Part shown: one piece after another, positions 10,455 through 20,681 of the stretch
Layout: every line of letters begins with the position of its first letter
Position numbering within the stretch: the stretch's first letter is position 1
NCBI GenBank assembly: GCA_015501075.1
Contig: JADNYJ010000386.1
Span: 1 to 30,550, forward strand
DNA: 30,550 nt
Direction: 5' to 3'
Source: Gymnopilus junonius
Taxonomy: Eukaryota > Basidiomycota > Agaricomycetes > Agaricales > Galerinaceae
The notes under the pieces: model-generated
Told to the model about the DNA's origin: nothing
Seen by the model: the letters and a program-made list of their open reading frames with translations, nothing else
Databases searched by the model: none
Position numbers and translations under genes: made by a program

Positions 10455-10535
10455 TCGGATACGGGGAATCGAACCCCGAGCTGCCGCGCACTGAAGGATG
10501 AGAGGCGGCAATGTTAGCCGTTACACCATATCCGA
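10455..10535 (-). tRNA. tRNA-Glu (anticodon CTC) with 10-nt intron
   Basis: The gene folds as a full cloverleaf on the minus strand: acceptor TCGGATA pairs with TATCCGA over 7 bp, D-arm stem GTGT/ACAT, anticodon stem GCCGC/GCGGC, T-stem CGGGG/CCCCG with loop TTCGATT. The anticodon CTC (10500-10502) follows U33 and precedes A37. A 10-nt intron (TCCTTCAGTG, 10489-10498) sits just after position 37, the canonical site. No CCA is encoded, as expected for a nuclear gene. Length is 81 nt with the intron, 71 without. Confidence 0.95.
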
Positions 10536-10871
10536 CATGTAAGCATGTCGACACCATGATTACATGACACGATGCCCAGTCGATTAGTCTTCCTTCAAAA
10601 TTTCTCATTTCAAGGCATTCTAATTGCACACCGTGCCGTATCAGTAGTCGGATGAAATCCAATTTATATCTGTGCTGACTATATGGGCAAAGTCCTTACA
10701 ATAAGTGTGAAATTCGGCCATGATCTGGCGTTTGAACTTTGATCGTTGACCCTCTCTGAAACGTCAAATTTCAATGAATCTCTAATAATAAAAAAGACAG
10801 GCGAGCGGAACTGCCGATTTAATTTGGTAACGCCTGCCACAAACGCTGGAAATGAATGCATTCACACCTGA

Positions 10872-11660
10872 TTACAAACTAACAAACTGCTTGAATGCTT
10901 CCAAGCATGCGAGTATGACTTCCCTATTATCAAGAGATTTCATACCCTCGGTTGGTCGAGCAAGGTGGGTAAAAAATGAAGGCCGAAACATCGAAACGAT
11001 GGTCGGTGTAATAGGGTGCTGACCATCTTGAACAGCATCAATAAGTTCACGATCGACCGGAATCTTGAAGAACGTCGGAGTTGTCCCCAGCATGGTAATG
11101 CCAGGCATCATCTCAGATTCGAGTTCGTCCATGCCAAGTTCGAGGCTTCGTATTTGATTGTTGTGTCTAACTGCGGCGATGGAATGAGCAATGAGCCTGG
11201 CGTGGGGATCTTCATGTTCTTTGAGGTGCGTATCCTCTTGTACGATGAGCAGGATCTGTCCGTTTCTATCCATCAGACACACATCCGCATCGGCCTGTCT
11301 CCACTCGCCGCAAATGAGAAGGGGTATTTTCTCCCGACTTCTCAGATCTCTCTTCAGAGATTTTGCCGCATAGCCCATAGCGTGAAGTAGCTGCATGATG
11401 TAATCCACCACCGCAGACTCCTCTTCGGGGACGGGGGCCATAGCCAACTCCATGTAGCGTGCAACTTGATATGAGGCCTCACTTTCCATTTCGTCGGAAG
11501 TCTGTTTCTCGAATAAATCAAGGTTATGACGGGGCAAAGGTACAGTGGCATGCCCGAAAAATTTGGCAGCGTCCTGCGAGACGATTTGAATGTTGTAAGC
11601 TGCCAAGTCGTTCGCGGTCCATTCATCACCGGATTTTGCGGTGCGCGTCAAGTTCGCCAT
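10872..11660 (-). CDS. uncharacterised basidiomycete protein, possible PD-(D/E)XK-like core
   Basis: Single-exon gene of 262 residues, start ATG at 11660. From memory it resembles a family of uncharacterised proteins common in Agaricomycetes. It opens with TANDLAAYNIQIVSQDAAKF, then SYQVARYMELAMAPVPEEES, the central LLICGEWRQADADVCLMD and ILLIVQED, HSIAAVRHNNQIR, MPGITMLGTTPTFFKIPV, and ends EGMKSLDNREVILACLEAFK. The central D126...E142-D143 spacing between two hydrophobic strands looks like a PD-(D/E)XK nuclease-type fold. The expected lysine after E-D is Thr144, so catalysis may be lost (inference). No signal peptide, membrane helix or intron. It is transcribed away from the phospholipase D-like gene, sharing a 206-bp intergenic region. 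Confidence 0.75.
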   Translation of the reverse strand: MANLTRTAKSGDEWTANDLAAYNIQIVSQDAAKFFGHATVPLPRHNLDLFEKQTSDEMESEASYQVARYMELAMAPVPEEESAVVDYIMQLLHAMGYAAKSLKRDLRSREKIPLLICGEWRQADADVCLMDRNGQILLIVQEDTHLKEHEDPHARLIAHSIAAVRHNNQIRSLELGMDELESEMMPGITMLGTTPTFFKIPVDRELIDAVQDGQHPITPTIVSMFRPSFFTHLARPTEGMKSLDNREVILACLEAFKQFVSL

Positions 11661-11866
11661 CAGGGAAGTATTTGCTTTTTATGAAAATGGGAAAACAAAG
11701 TCAAAGTGCAGATACCAGCATCGTTTGTACGATGGATGAGGTGAATAGACATTGACAGGGATTATAGGTTAGACTATCACCTGACCATGACATCAGTGGC
11801 GTCGGCACGGTTGAGAGTCCGCCAACAACGTCGGGCGCAATTCATCCATCTTCATCAACCGCAGCC
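11661..11866. promoter_or_regulatory. 206-bp divergent promoter
   Basis: A short intergenic space between the divergent start codons of the intronless gene (minus) and the phospholipase D-like gene (plus). No clear TATA box or repeat is seen. The two genes may share regulatory elements (inference from spacing). Confidence 0.45.
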
Positions 11867-14746
11867 ATGACCTTTATTTCAGACAAAGTGTATGACCTCG
11901 TCCACTCTACAGAAACAGTTACAGCAGCTCTTGCTGCATCCCCCCAAGAACCAGTGGAAACTATCGCTGAGAAGCTGTATGGGAAACATATCAAGCGAGC
12001 TCCTAACCTGAAAGTCGGAGAACCCCACCCTTCTCCCGCAGATCTGGACCGTATTGCAGAATGCGGAAAGTTTACCAGTAGGCCAAGCGATCTCTTTCTC
12101 CAGGTATGTACAACTTTGACGCCGGGAGATGGTCTTGGCGATCTGAGTATCGGATCTAGATCTATGGCGAAGCGCTACGGACCTATGAGTTCGATGGCTT
12201 GGCAAACCTCGTAGCTCCACCTTTATCGGCCTCGACTGGGGTCATTCCACTGTCAATCATCAGTGTGTACGTTGTATTTTTTTCATTGCTATTTCATCTA
12301 CTCATGATTTCGTCTGAAGGATTCCCGATATCATGAGGCACTACGCGGATTGCATTGTGCGAGCTGAGAAAGAGGTCTTCTTCGCCACGAGTAAGTGTTC
12401 GATCGTGTAAGGAATGAACTTATCTACTCATGCATATTTTCCTTAAGATTAGTTTGTGGTTTTCGGCCTTTGCAAAACTTCTTGACTGATAATTTCTAGT
12501 TGGGAAAACTCAGTCGCCGCATCCGTGGTAACAAGTGCTCTTCGTGAACTTTCACGTCGTGCCGGAGAAAAAGGCGAGAGAAGAGGTCTGTAATCTCATC
12601 GCTCTTTCTATTTCATTGGAGGATTAATTTGGAATAGTTGTGAAGATCATGTACGATCGCGGCAATATCAAGCAGGTCGGTCTAATTCAAGCGGTTTCTT
12701 TGTCGGATAGGGATGATCCTCAACCGAAAGTTGTTCTATGCAGGTTGTCAAGCCGCACCAAATCGTTCCAGTCTCAGAATATACTGGTAGGATGCGGCCT
12801 TTCATTACCTAGTGATGTTACGACTGAAAATTTGCATAGGCGACGCCGTGAATATACCTCATCCTGACGAGATTCCATATATCGACCTAGAAGTCTGCAA
12901 CTACCACCAACCAATCCTAGGCGAGTTTTATGCCCGATACTCTGGTAATTAAACTAACTGGTTCTCCTATCTTACCAGGAACGTTCCATGCCAAATATGC
13001 AGTTGTATGTATCTTTTAAGTCATACCAGGTTACGCCATCATGACCCTTATGTTCGCTCAGATTGACAGAAAGATTGCAATCATCAATAGCAACAATACG
13101 CAGGATAGGTAAGTCCCATTCATTCCATTCACTCGACCGGATGCTTACAGTCTGAATAGGGTCAATATGGAGATGATGTGCCACGTCGAAGTAAAGTATC
13201 ATTACTCCCATGATGTCATCGTCCTTCTCATACCCCATACAGGGCCCCATTGTCGAAGCATTCTACGACATGGCACTCCTATCGTGGGCCAACGCCTTTA
13301 ACCCACGCCTTCCTCTTCTCTCATCGCCGCCTTCCCCACCTGAGCAATACAAATTTGGAAGCGAGCACCCCCACATTGCAGCAAAAGACCTGGAGACCGC
13401 TAAATTCAATGCGGCGGTATCTTTGCAGACCAAAGAATATCCAGAAGGGATCGAGCAAGCTGCGTTTGATGTGGACGATGCCGCTGAGAAGAGGAATAAC
13501 GAGGAGGGGCTACATGTGTCGGGCAATAAATTGGCTGCGATTACGAAGCATCTTAGTGAGCAAGCTCACCATTTCCCTCGTATTTGCTCACTGGCACTCG
13601 TCGTCATCCCTTTTCAGATACGACGCTCCAGCCGGATACTAAGGCGACCCTACCTGATGGCGTTGACATGGAAGATTTCTCCCCTCACATCCTCCATGCT
13701 CCGCACGACCCATTCCCGATCGCGATGGTCAACCGAAGGCCTCGCGGAGCAATCGAGTATACCGATGTGAACAATCCACAGGATATGGCTTGGTTGGCTG
13801 GATTACATTATGCGAAAGAGAAGGTCTTCATGTGAGTATATTTTTCATTAAGTGGATTGGCATATTCGACAATGTCTGTTTTGTGCAGCCAAACCCCAAC
13901 TTTCAATGCTGCAGCTGTTGTGGAAGCGACCTTAGCCGCCGTTCGGAAAGGAATAGAAGTCACATTGTATGTTAACCTTGGCTACAATGACGGAGTAAAT
14001 CGATTCCTCTCTGTAATATGAAATTCGTTATTGACGAAATTCAGGGAGAAGCTCTTCCTTTACAAGGTGGTACAAATGAAGTTGTCATCGCCAAGATGTT
14101 CAAAGAGCTGGAAACGCAGTACAAGCAGAACCTCAAAGTTTTCTGGTATACAGGTAGGTGCCAATTCAGCATGATAATTGACGCTATTTTCTGACTTGTG
14201 AAACAGGAAAGGATATGTGCAGGCCGGTCAACGCCAGCAAGAAGCGGAGGAATTGTCATATCAAGCTCATGATCGTTGACGATCATGTTGGGATTATGGG
14301 GAATGGAAATCAAGGTAAACGCCTTTCTCTTTTTCTTTTCTTGGAAGTTCGCTGAGAGGTTTTGATCATAGATTCTCAATCGTGGTACCATTCTCAAGAA
14401 TCCAACATCCTGATAGACTCGCCCTCCGTCTGTCAGGAATGGGCAGCTGGTATAAAATGTAAGTTGACCGTGTGTTTAGTTCCTCAATGGCTTATCGTTC
14501 TAATGACCTACTGTCGCATACAGCCAACCAAAATACTCACATATACGGACGTCTTGACAATGATGGTGTCTGGAGAGACCCAAAAGACGGTAGTCTGCTT
14601 GAAGATATGGGTTCTACGAAAGGTGGGTTTGGGACTATCGCGAAGGGTCTCGTGGACGCTGTTAAGCGAGTGCAGTGAGTGTCGATCTTGAAATTGAGAT
14701 AAAGATCAATACTCATTTCTGTCTCAGGGGAACAGGGGGATTCTAG
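11867..14746 (+). CDS. phospholipase D superfamily protein with two HKD motifs
   Basis: Nineteen exons join in phase to 625 residues. Exon starts: 11867, 12160, 12320, 12448, 12500, 12638, 12744, 12840, 12979, 13062, 13160, 13243, 13618, 13889, 14045, 14207, 14372, 14524 and 14728; stop TAG 14744-14746. Two catalytic HxKxxxxD motifs are present: HAKYAVID (H226, K228, D233) followed by NSNNTQD, and HIKLMIVD (H522, K524, D529) followed by GNGNQD. This is the paired active site of phospholipase D/cardiolipin-synthase-like phosphodiesterases. Other family-like segments are EVFFATNYWENSVAASVV, WLAGLHYAKEKVFIQTPTF, VTLYVNLGYNDG and the terminal GTGGF. No signal peptide is seen. Exon 4 is only 4 nt (12448-12451), and the intron at 12921-12978 is GC-AG. 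The exact substrate, lipid or nucleic acid, cannot be told. Confidence 0.92.
12448..12451 (+). other. 4-nt microexon (ATTA) of the phospholipase D-like gene
   Basis: Preceded by TTCCTTAAG and followed by GTTTGT. Including it converts the upstream codon remnant A and downstream T into AAT TAT T, giving FFATNYWENS. Skipping it puts the following exon out of frame. Both flanking introns (57 and 48 nt) are normal in length. Confidence 0.8.
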
Positions 14747-14855
14747 TGGAACAGACGATAATAAATACATAGGAACCTTGATACCCTTCAAATGTACAAG
14801 TTGGGCTGTTGTTAATTATTCAACGGTACCACAGTAATTACAATTCAGCAAAAAT

Positions 14856-14936
14856 TCGGATACGGGGAATCGAACCCCGAGCTGCCGCGCACTTAAGAAT
14901 GAGAGGCGGCAATGTTAGCCGTTACACCATATCCGA
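14856..14936 (-). tRNA. tRNA-Glu (anticodon CTC), second copy, 10-nt intron
   Basis: The mature tRNA sequence is identical to the copy at 10455-10535, with the same cloverleaf stems and anticodon CTC (14901-14903). The 10-nt intron after position 37 differs (TTCTTAAGTG instead of TCCTTCAGTG, 14890-14899). Identity runs slightly beyond the gene on both sides (AAAAAT before, CATGT after on the plus strand) and then stops. Confidence 0.95.
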
Positions 14937-15790
14937 CATGTGTAGCAGATAGCCATCTAATTGTATTAAGTTCAGCCCTCAATCAGTGGCTATGCCATCA
15001 TTCCACCTGGCACCTTGCTCGAACTTTTTGAACCCATCTTGCTCGCCATTCGTATTGGCCTCTCTTTCAGGCCATTCTATCCTGACACTGTGCTACATTA
15101 GCAGTCAGAAATAAGCTAGGATCCCTGCATATAAGGATCCTCCTACCGATTACGTCTTCCTGCAGCCGAAGGTAGCCACTGCTTATCGGCTCGTAACGGT
15201 ATCCGTACCAGTCCGAAGTACGATGCATCTGGCATCATTTTTTCTTACTAGATCCCCCTAGCGACATCTGTCAGAGTTATGTCTTCGACTTTGGGTCCAA
15301 GTCCACATCGGCAATACTCGCTGGCATCTGACCTCGCATCGGCAAATAACGATTACACGACCAATTTCTCTGTAATCCTCCGTCCGAAGTGCGTACATGC
15401 TCAGTAGACCTCAGCTCACAGCTTACCTATCTTTACAGGGATTTTCTTTTAATAAAATGGTCGGATCCTTTCGATTGTTCACGTTAGTCCATGCGTTGGT
15501 GGTTTCTAATCTTTTTTGCTCTCGACAATCCTACGGATGCCTGTCCAACTACGGCTGAAACTGGCCCTTCGCCTCGTGGTTGGACATATCAGGGCAGGAT
15601 ACCAAGAACATCCACTGAGCACACGGTGTCCGTTCAAAGGGCCATAGGACTTGACCGTCGCTATTGCCATTTTGGGCTTCCGGACCGCCCTTTATTGCTG
15701 ACGTACAGTCAAACGGCTGCGCAGGACGGAGATCAGTTCGTTATTATCAGTGTGAAGCACCCATTATTTCGATTCAAGAAGGAAACACTA

Positions 15791-15804
15791 TCAATGCGCA
15801 TTGA
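15791..15804. promoter_or_regulatory. 14-bp perfect palindrome TCAATGCGCATTGA
   Basis: A perfect two-fold symmetric site about 390 nt upstream of the zinc-finger start codon. The half-site TCAATGCGC recurs twice in tandem at 16050-16068. Candidate dimeric transcription-factor site; the factor is unknown. Confidence 0.5.
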
Positions 15805-16049
15805 CATTCAACATTTGGTGCGCTTCCCAGATTTGTGCTCCCCTATGGCTGTGCTAATTGTCGTCCCAGCCGAACCAATGATTTTTGTCGAGTGGCACAC
15901 CACGCTGTACGCACAATTACGCGGACAAGTACAATCGCGCACGACGTCCCGTCTTATTTCCTTTTACGGACCCACCGACGACTTGACCTACCAGACCAGG
16001 GCGCCCATTATGTGCTTGCAAGCGGCCAGGACTTTTATGGTAAAACGCG

Positions 16050-16082
16050 TCAATGCGCGTCAATGCGCATTGGATATATATA
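16050..16082 (+). promoter_or_regulatory. tandem TCAATGCGC elements abutting a TATA box
   Basis: TCAATGCGCG is followed directly by TCAATGCGCATTGG, the second copy nearly repeating the palindrome at 15791-15804. Immediately downstream is TATATATA. The TATA-to-ATG distance of about 100 nt matches that of two other genes in this window (20924 to 21034, and 25394 to 25296 on minus). Confidence 0.6.
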
Positions 16083-16179
16083 CCTCTGGCCTACTCATAC
16101 TTTGGCCTCAGCCCAGTCCGACCCACCTTCTGTCTTGTGTTATCTATCATCTATCAACTCTTGCCAACATCTTGCTTCG

Positions 16180-17476
16180 ATGGCCTCAACCTCATCAACC
16201 GATTCCTTTGTATTTCCCCCCATGGAAGAAATGGTAGCTATGCATGCCATCTTGATTAAAATTATATAACTAAGCCTTCTTCGATTACAGAATTATTCAT
16301 ACGAACTCGACAATTTCGAGGAGCTCAGGTAAGTCGATGTTTGTGGCTTGTCTACTCATCCAACTAATGGACGCTTTGTAGAATCCTGTTAAATTCTGAT
16401 TACAATTCACTCAATGATCTGAGGTACGTTGTTATTCGGTCATAATCTAGACGTACCCTTAACGGACGTTTTGTATTCATAGTTCCCGTTCACCATATCT
16501 CCCATCTTGTTCTCAGTCGTCCCCACTGGACTTCACCAGCGGACCTAGCTCAACTGACTCCTCATGGGCGTCATCCTCAACGCCCTCAATGTCGGTCCCA
16601 CTGGGATCCGATGTTTTTGAAAGTTATATCCAGAGCACGGTAAATGGCCAAACTTTCGTGGACAATTCATGGGAATATTCCATGAATCAGTTTTTAAACA
16701 ACGTCTCTTCCTTTGACCAACCTTCCTTGACCGAGCCTGCTATGGCACCAGTCGCGACCTTAGCTTCGTCGGACGACATTCTCCCTGCCACTTCCTTTGA
16801 CTACTCCCTCCCTGCCACTTCCTCCAACGACTCCCTCAAGTCTATCGCGCAGACCACTCCAAATGTTGGCTTGCACTATTACTACAGCCAGCCTTCATCA
16901 TCTTCATCTATTCTTGAACCACTCTCAGCGCGCGATAAGGAAGAGCTCTATGCTCCTAGTCCCTCGCCTTCTGATGGCGGCAGGGATACTAGCGGTAGAA
17001 TATCTTGTCGACGAGCAGCTCGTCGACTTGAGAAAAGTCCTGTTTCAAAGAAGCAGCCCAATCCTCCGCAAAAACGAAACCGCCTGCCTGCTTTACCCAC
17101 CACTTCCGGATATGCAGAGACAATCACGCGCAATGGAAGACGATTCATAATCCCGTGTCGCTATCGCGACTGCCACGAGACTTTTGAAGGCGTAGACAAG
17201 CTGGAGGAACACGTCAAGTGGGACCATGGTGTTCCAGGAGGGAAAGGTTGCAACAATGTTTTGGTCCCCTGCGAATGGAATGGTTGCAGGATTATGGTGA
17301 AAAGTGAAGAGCACCTCCGAACGATTTTGAAATCGTTGAAAACCACATTCAAATGTAGCAAGTGCCCTCGTACAATGTGCCGGCTCAGTGATATTAAAAG
17401 GCACTGTGAGATGGCTCATAGCGGAGAAAAAGCTGTTTGGGACGAAGTCTACAAAAGAGTGAAAAAAAATATGTGA
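16180..17476 (+). CDS. C2H2 zinc-finger protein, putative transcription factor
   Basis: Four exons (16180-16233, 16291-16328, 16382-16423, 16483-17476) join in phase to 375 residues, starting MASTSSTDSFVFPPMEEM. The first 190 residues are Ser/Thr/Pro-rich with acidic patches, as in activation domains. A basic stretch follows (RRAARRLEK, then KKQPNPPQKRNR, about 221-245), a plausible nuclear localisation signal. Finger 1 is C270-x4-C275...H288-x4-H293. Finger 3 is C336-x2-C339-x12-H352-x4-H357. Between them C308-x4-C313 looks like a second finger, but only one histidine (H322) follows, so it is probably degenerate. DNA binding and nuclear location are inferred from the fold; target genes are unknown. 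Confidence 0.85.
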
Positions 17477-18905
17477 TATTTTCCAAGGCTCACAATCTAC
17501 CCTCTTCTTGGGTCGTCTACAACCTACTCTCATCTTCAACGTATTTAGTATTTTTATTTTATAAGTTGCTATCGAGTACATGTCTTGCTTTGTGATGCTT
17601 TACTTATTGTTCCCTTATTCTTTCGTTTTTCATCCTCTTCTCCTTTTCTCTAATAATTCACCGAATTTGCTAAAACATGATGTTTCGACTAAGAAAAAAC
17701 TGTTTTCTCGAAGCTCTAGAACGTGAACTTCAATTTGAATATAAACTTATTTCCAGAACTCGAATATCCCGTCAATCACGATGATTGATAAGTGAAAGCT
17801 TTCTATTTAAATAAAAGAACCTGTGGTTCTCATCGACGCTCTTCGCTGACATTGGTTTTGAAATTTGTCTTGGTATAAAATTTGTCCTACGTAATCGGAG
17901 CGATCATGTGATTCATCACAGATCGAAATTAAACCGCGCTTTCCTGAATCCTCCACGTTTGCTCCTAATCGACAGGAACAGTCTCTTATCGATCAGACCA
18001 TCTTTTGACGTGGACCACCCTCAACCCTCTAACTCATTGGTCTCTTTACGGTATTGTATGGATTTACGGCTTTCACTTGCAACCACCAAACTATCAGTTT
18101 CTCTTCACAACTCGATTACCACCGTAGTAACTGGTTTACTCCCTCCGAGCCCTAAGTCTCGGTCCTGGTCGTGGAGTAAAGGAATGATAGAAGGGAACGA
18201 GCACGACACGAGTGACAGAAGGGGTATGAAGCAGGTCATAACCCCAAGATAGGAAAGAATTGCGATAATCCTTGTCAATCTTGCGACAGTTTCTGGGGGG
18301 CTCGGTGACTGTGCTCGTTGTGCTGGCGCAACTTTCACAAGTGATTTCTGCTCTTCTGGCTATTATTCTACGCGTTCTACGCCTTATATTCCTTTCCATA
18401 CATGAGTATGAAGTATCATTGGTCTTATGAACCCTGATATCTGCCTTTCTGCAGTTCAAAAATGTTACTATACCTCTGGTATCCGATATAGCTCCTCAAA
18501 TTTGCTGCTGCTGGGTCTTCAAGTCACTGCAAATGCGGAGTCGTGAGACGACAAGTTGCTTACTATACCACGTACGTTAGGTTAGGAGATACTTGGCGGA
18601 TGAGCCAGCGAGGATTGTTTATGTAATGGTTTTGCCCTACCGCTGAGATAGGAGATTTCGTTTGCACCGACGTGCCATTCACCGGTTTTTCACCTTTCCA
18701 GGCTTTGGAACTGCATACTGGCGCCATATATATGATTTCTCAATTCCCCTACGATAACGTCGCCTGTCTAAAGGTATTGTATGCCCATACTCGGCCCTTC
18801 GAATGCTGTCTTACTACCTTCCGACTAAATGTTTCAGCCCTCGAATTCTATTAGGGTTAAAGACAAATTTCTGTCCTGATTCACGACACCCCAAGTCACC
18901 CCGAA
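17477..18905. other. intergenic, no supported gene
   Basis: These 1.4 kb hold the 3' flank of the zinc-finger gene and the upstream region of the hydrolase gene. Short open frames at 17908-18252 (plus) and 18105-18459 (minus) overlap each other and show no recognisable motif. A CATATATATG lies near 18725, about 180 nt before the hydrolase ATG, and could act as a TATA element. Confidence 0.5.
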
Positions 18906-20359
18906 ATGCGCTTCCTTCTTCCTTTGGCACTTTCCGGTTCATTCATCTTCGCATACGGATATGGGCCCCAACCACGCTGCCAGCAGGCAACCATTCCGGT
19001 CAAGATCACAGCCCGGCCACGAGTCATCAGTCTTTCCCCTCCAAAGAACCAGTCGGAACTCACCGGTATAATCACTAATTTGACGAGCACACCTTCGAAC
19101 TTCACAACGAACGTCGTTCACGGGCAAAGGAATCTAACCGCCACGTACGACATTTGGACACTTTTGTGCCTTCCACCCAACGCCAATGCTAGCACCGTTG
19201 AATTTACTATCCATGGGTGCGTCTTTCACACGAACATGATGTCATGTCGTGCTTACCAAGGATTTTAGGTTCTCTCTCGACCATACATACTGGAACTTTG
19301 GCGGTGAAGGATCGCCATATAACTACGCCGATGTAGCTCTTAATGCGGGGCACGCTGTCTTCCTATACGACAGGCTTGGCACGTTAACCTCCTTCTCTTC
19401 CTTTTTGAGATTATTTATACTCGACAGGGGCTGGTAAATCTTCGAAACCGAATGGCATCGAAGTGCTGCAAGAAGATACGGAAATTGAGATAGCTGCCGA
19501 GCTTATCAAGTACATCAGGAGAGGTAGAACTGGTCACCATTTCCAACAGATTATTGGAATCGGCCATTCATACGGAAGGTCAGTCACCTTGCATGATTCA
19601 GACCCTAAACACTGTTTACGTCGTCATTTAAAGCTTGCTACTCACTGGGATTGCTGCGAAGTATGGCAACCTGTTGAATGTGACCATTCTGACTGGGTTT
19701 ACGCCTTATACGGGAGCCTTCAATACGGCTGTCGCCTCATTTGGGTTGAAGATCGCTGCAGAACAAGATCCCAGCAGATTCGGTTTGTCCTCCTTTCCAT
19801 GTATATGTTCCTCAGTGATTCACCTACCATTTTCTAGGGTCCTTAAGTAATTCGTATATGACCATTTCAAATGAGCAAGCGGCCTTCTTTTACTTTCCTC
19901 ATTTCGATCCCAGTACGTACTGACCGTGATCGCGATGCACTTGCTGATAAGGATAATTCAGATATACTCCGCCTCGCTACGAAAACCAAAGACACCGCAA
20001 CCCTTGGTCAACTTTTAACTCTAAGCGCGAGGGTGGCTACGAACTACACCAACTCAGTCTTTGTCGTAACAGGAGCTGAGGATTTGTAAGTGCACCTTGC
20101 ATGGATATGTACATTCCTCTTATCTCGGATCCACAGTATATATTGTGGTGGAAATTGTTATCAATCCTTTGCCGGATTCAATGATCTCGTCCTTTCTTCG
20201 GATGTCCTGTTTCCCAATGCTTGGCTTTTCAGCTGGGCAATTCCAGCCAACACGGGTCATGTCATCAATTTCCACTATGGAGCCCCGCAAATTTTCAAGA
20301 TGATTCAGCTTTGGATTTCGGACCTCACTCCTAATAGTAATATAACAGGAGGGAACTAG
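18906..20359 (+). CDS. secreted alpha/beta hydrolase
   Basis: Seven exons (18906-19216, 19269-19378, 19428-19578, 19634-19782, 19838-19912, 19962-20085, 20137-20359) give 380 residues. The N-terminus MRFLLPLALSGSFIFAYGYG is a typical signal peptide, and at least six N-glycosylation sequons (for example NLT, NFT, NAS, NVT) support secretion. The nucleophile elbow is GHSYG with Ser188. YDRLGAGKSS matches the strand/loop region of the fold. Asp306 in VVTGAED and His348 in NTGHVINFHY are the likely acid and base. Substrate unknown. Exon 2 to 3 is uncertain: a GT donor at 19383 would lead to an immediate stop, while a GC donor at 19379 keeps the frame. Otherwise all junctions agree in phase. Confidence 0.87.
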
Positions 20360-20646
20360 ATCATGCAGATAGTTGGCGATCCACAAGGGTAGTGGTAGTA
20401 CCCCCATGTAATTTCGCTTGCATACGCAGTAGGAAATGTGACCATACTTCTGGCCTGCTACCATCTTGCGTTACCGAGACCTGAAATTAAGCATACATGA
20501 AGCCTTCGACAGTCTGATAGAAGTTTAGGAACCAACCCAGCAGTCATCCTACGTAATTATTCAGGCTGCTACGCCCATTTCAAAGTCAAATGGCTTGCAG
20601 TGACTCGAGGACACGAGTATTTTTACGGCTGTACAGGTAATCCTAC

Positions 20647-20681
20647 GCGTGGGCTGGAACAGGCTGGAACCCAGCCCACGC
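20647..20681. repeat. inverted repeat, 11-bp arms, 13-nt spacer
   Basis: Arms GCGTGGGCTGG and CCAGCCCACGC are perfectly complementary around a 13-nt spacer. The motif CTGGAAC is present inside and just outside it. It lies about 350 nt upstream of the metallothionein start codon. Confidence 0.7.

Larger units (their letters stand above)
14937..16179 (+). promoter_or_regulatory. long upstream region of the zinc-finger gene
   Basis: About 1.2 kb between the second tRNA-Glu and the zinc-finger start codon. It holds the palindromic TCAATGCGC elements at 15791-15804 and 16050-16073 and a TATATATA box at 16075-16082, 98-105 nt before the ATG. An open frame of 248 codons (15491-16237) runs through it and overlaps the first coding exon in another frame. 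I do not recognise its product and do not call it a gene. Confidence 0.5.

Noticed and set aside
15115..15150. short inverted repeat AGGATCC...GGATCCT
   Set aside because: Only 7 bp per arm and contains a common restriction palindrome; too likely by chance.
17093..17581. 162-codon minus-strand frame
   Set aside because: It is antisense to the zinc-finger exon and has no recognisable motif, whereas the plus strand has paired C2H2 fingers.
18105..18459. two overlapping minus-strand frames, one with a hydrophobic stretch
   Set aside because: No start context, splice support or family resemblance; probably non-coding.
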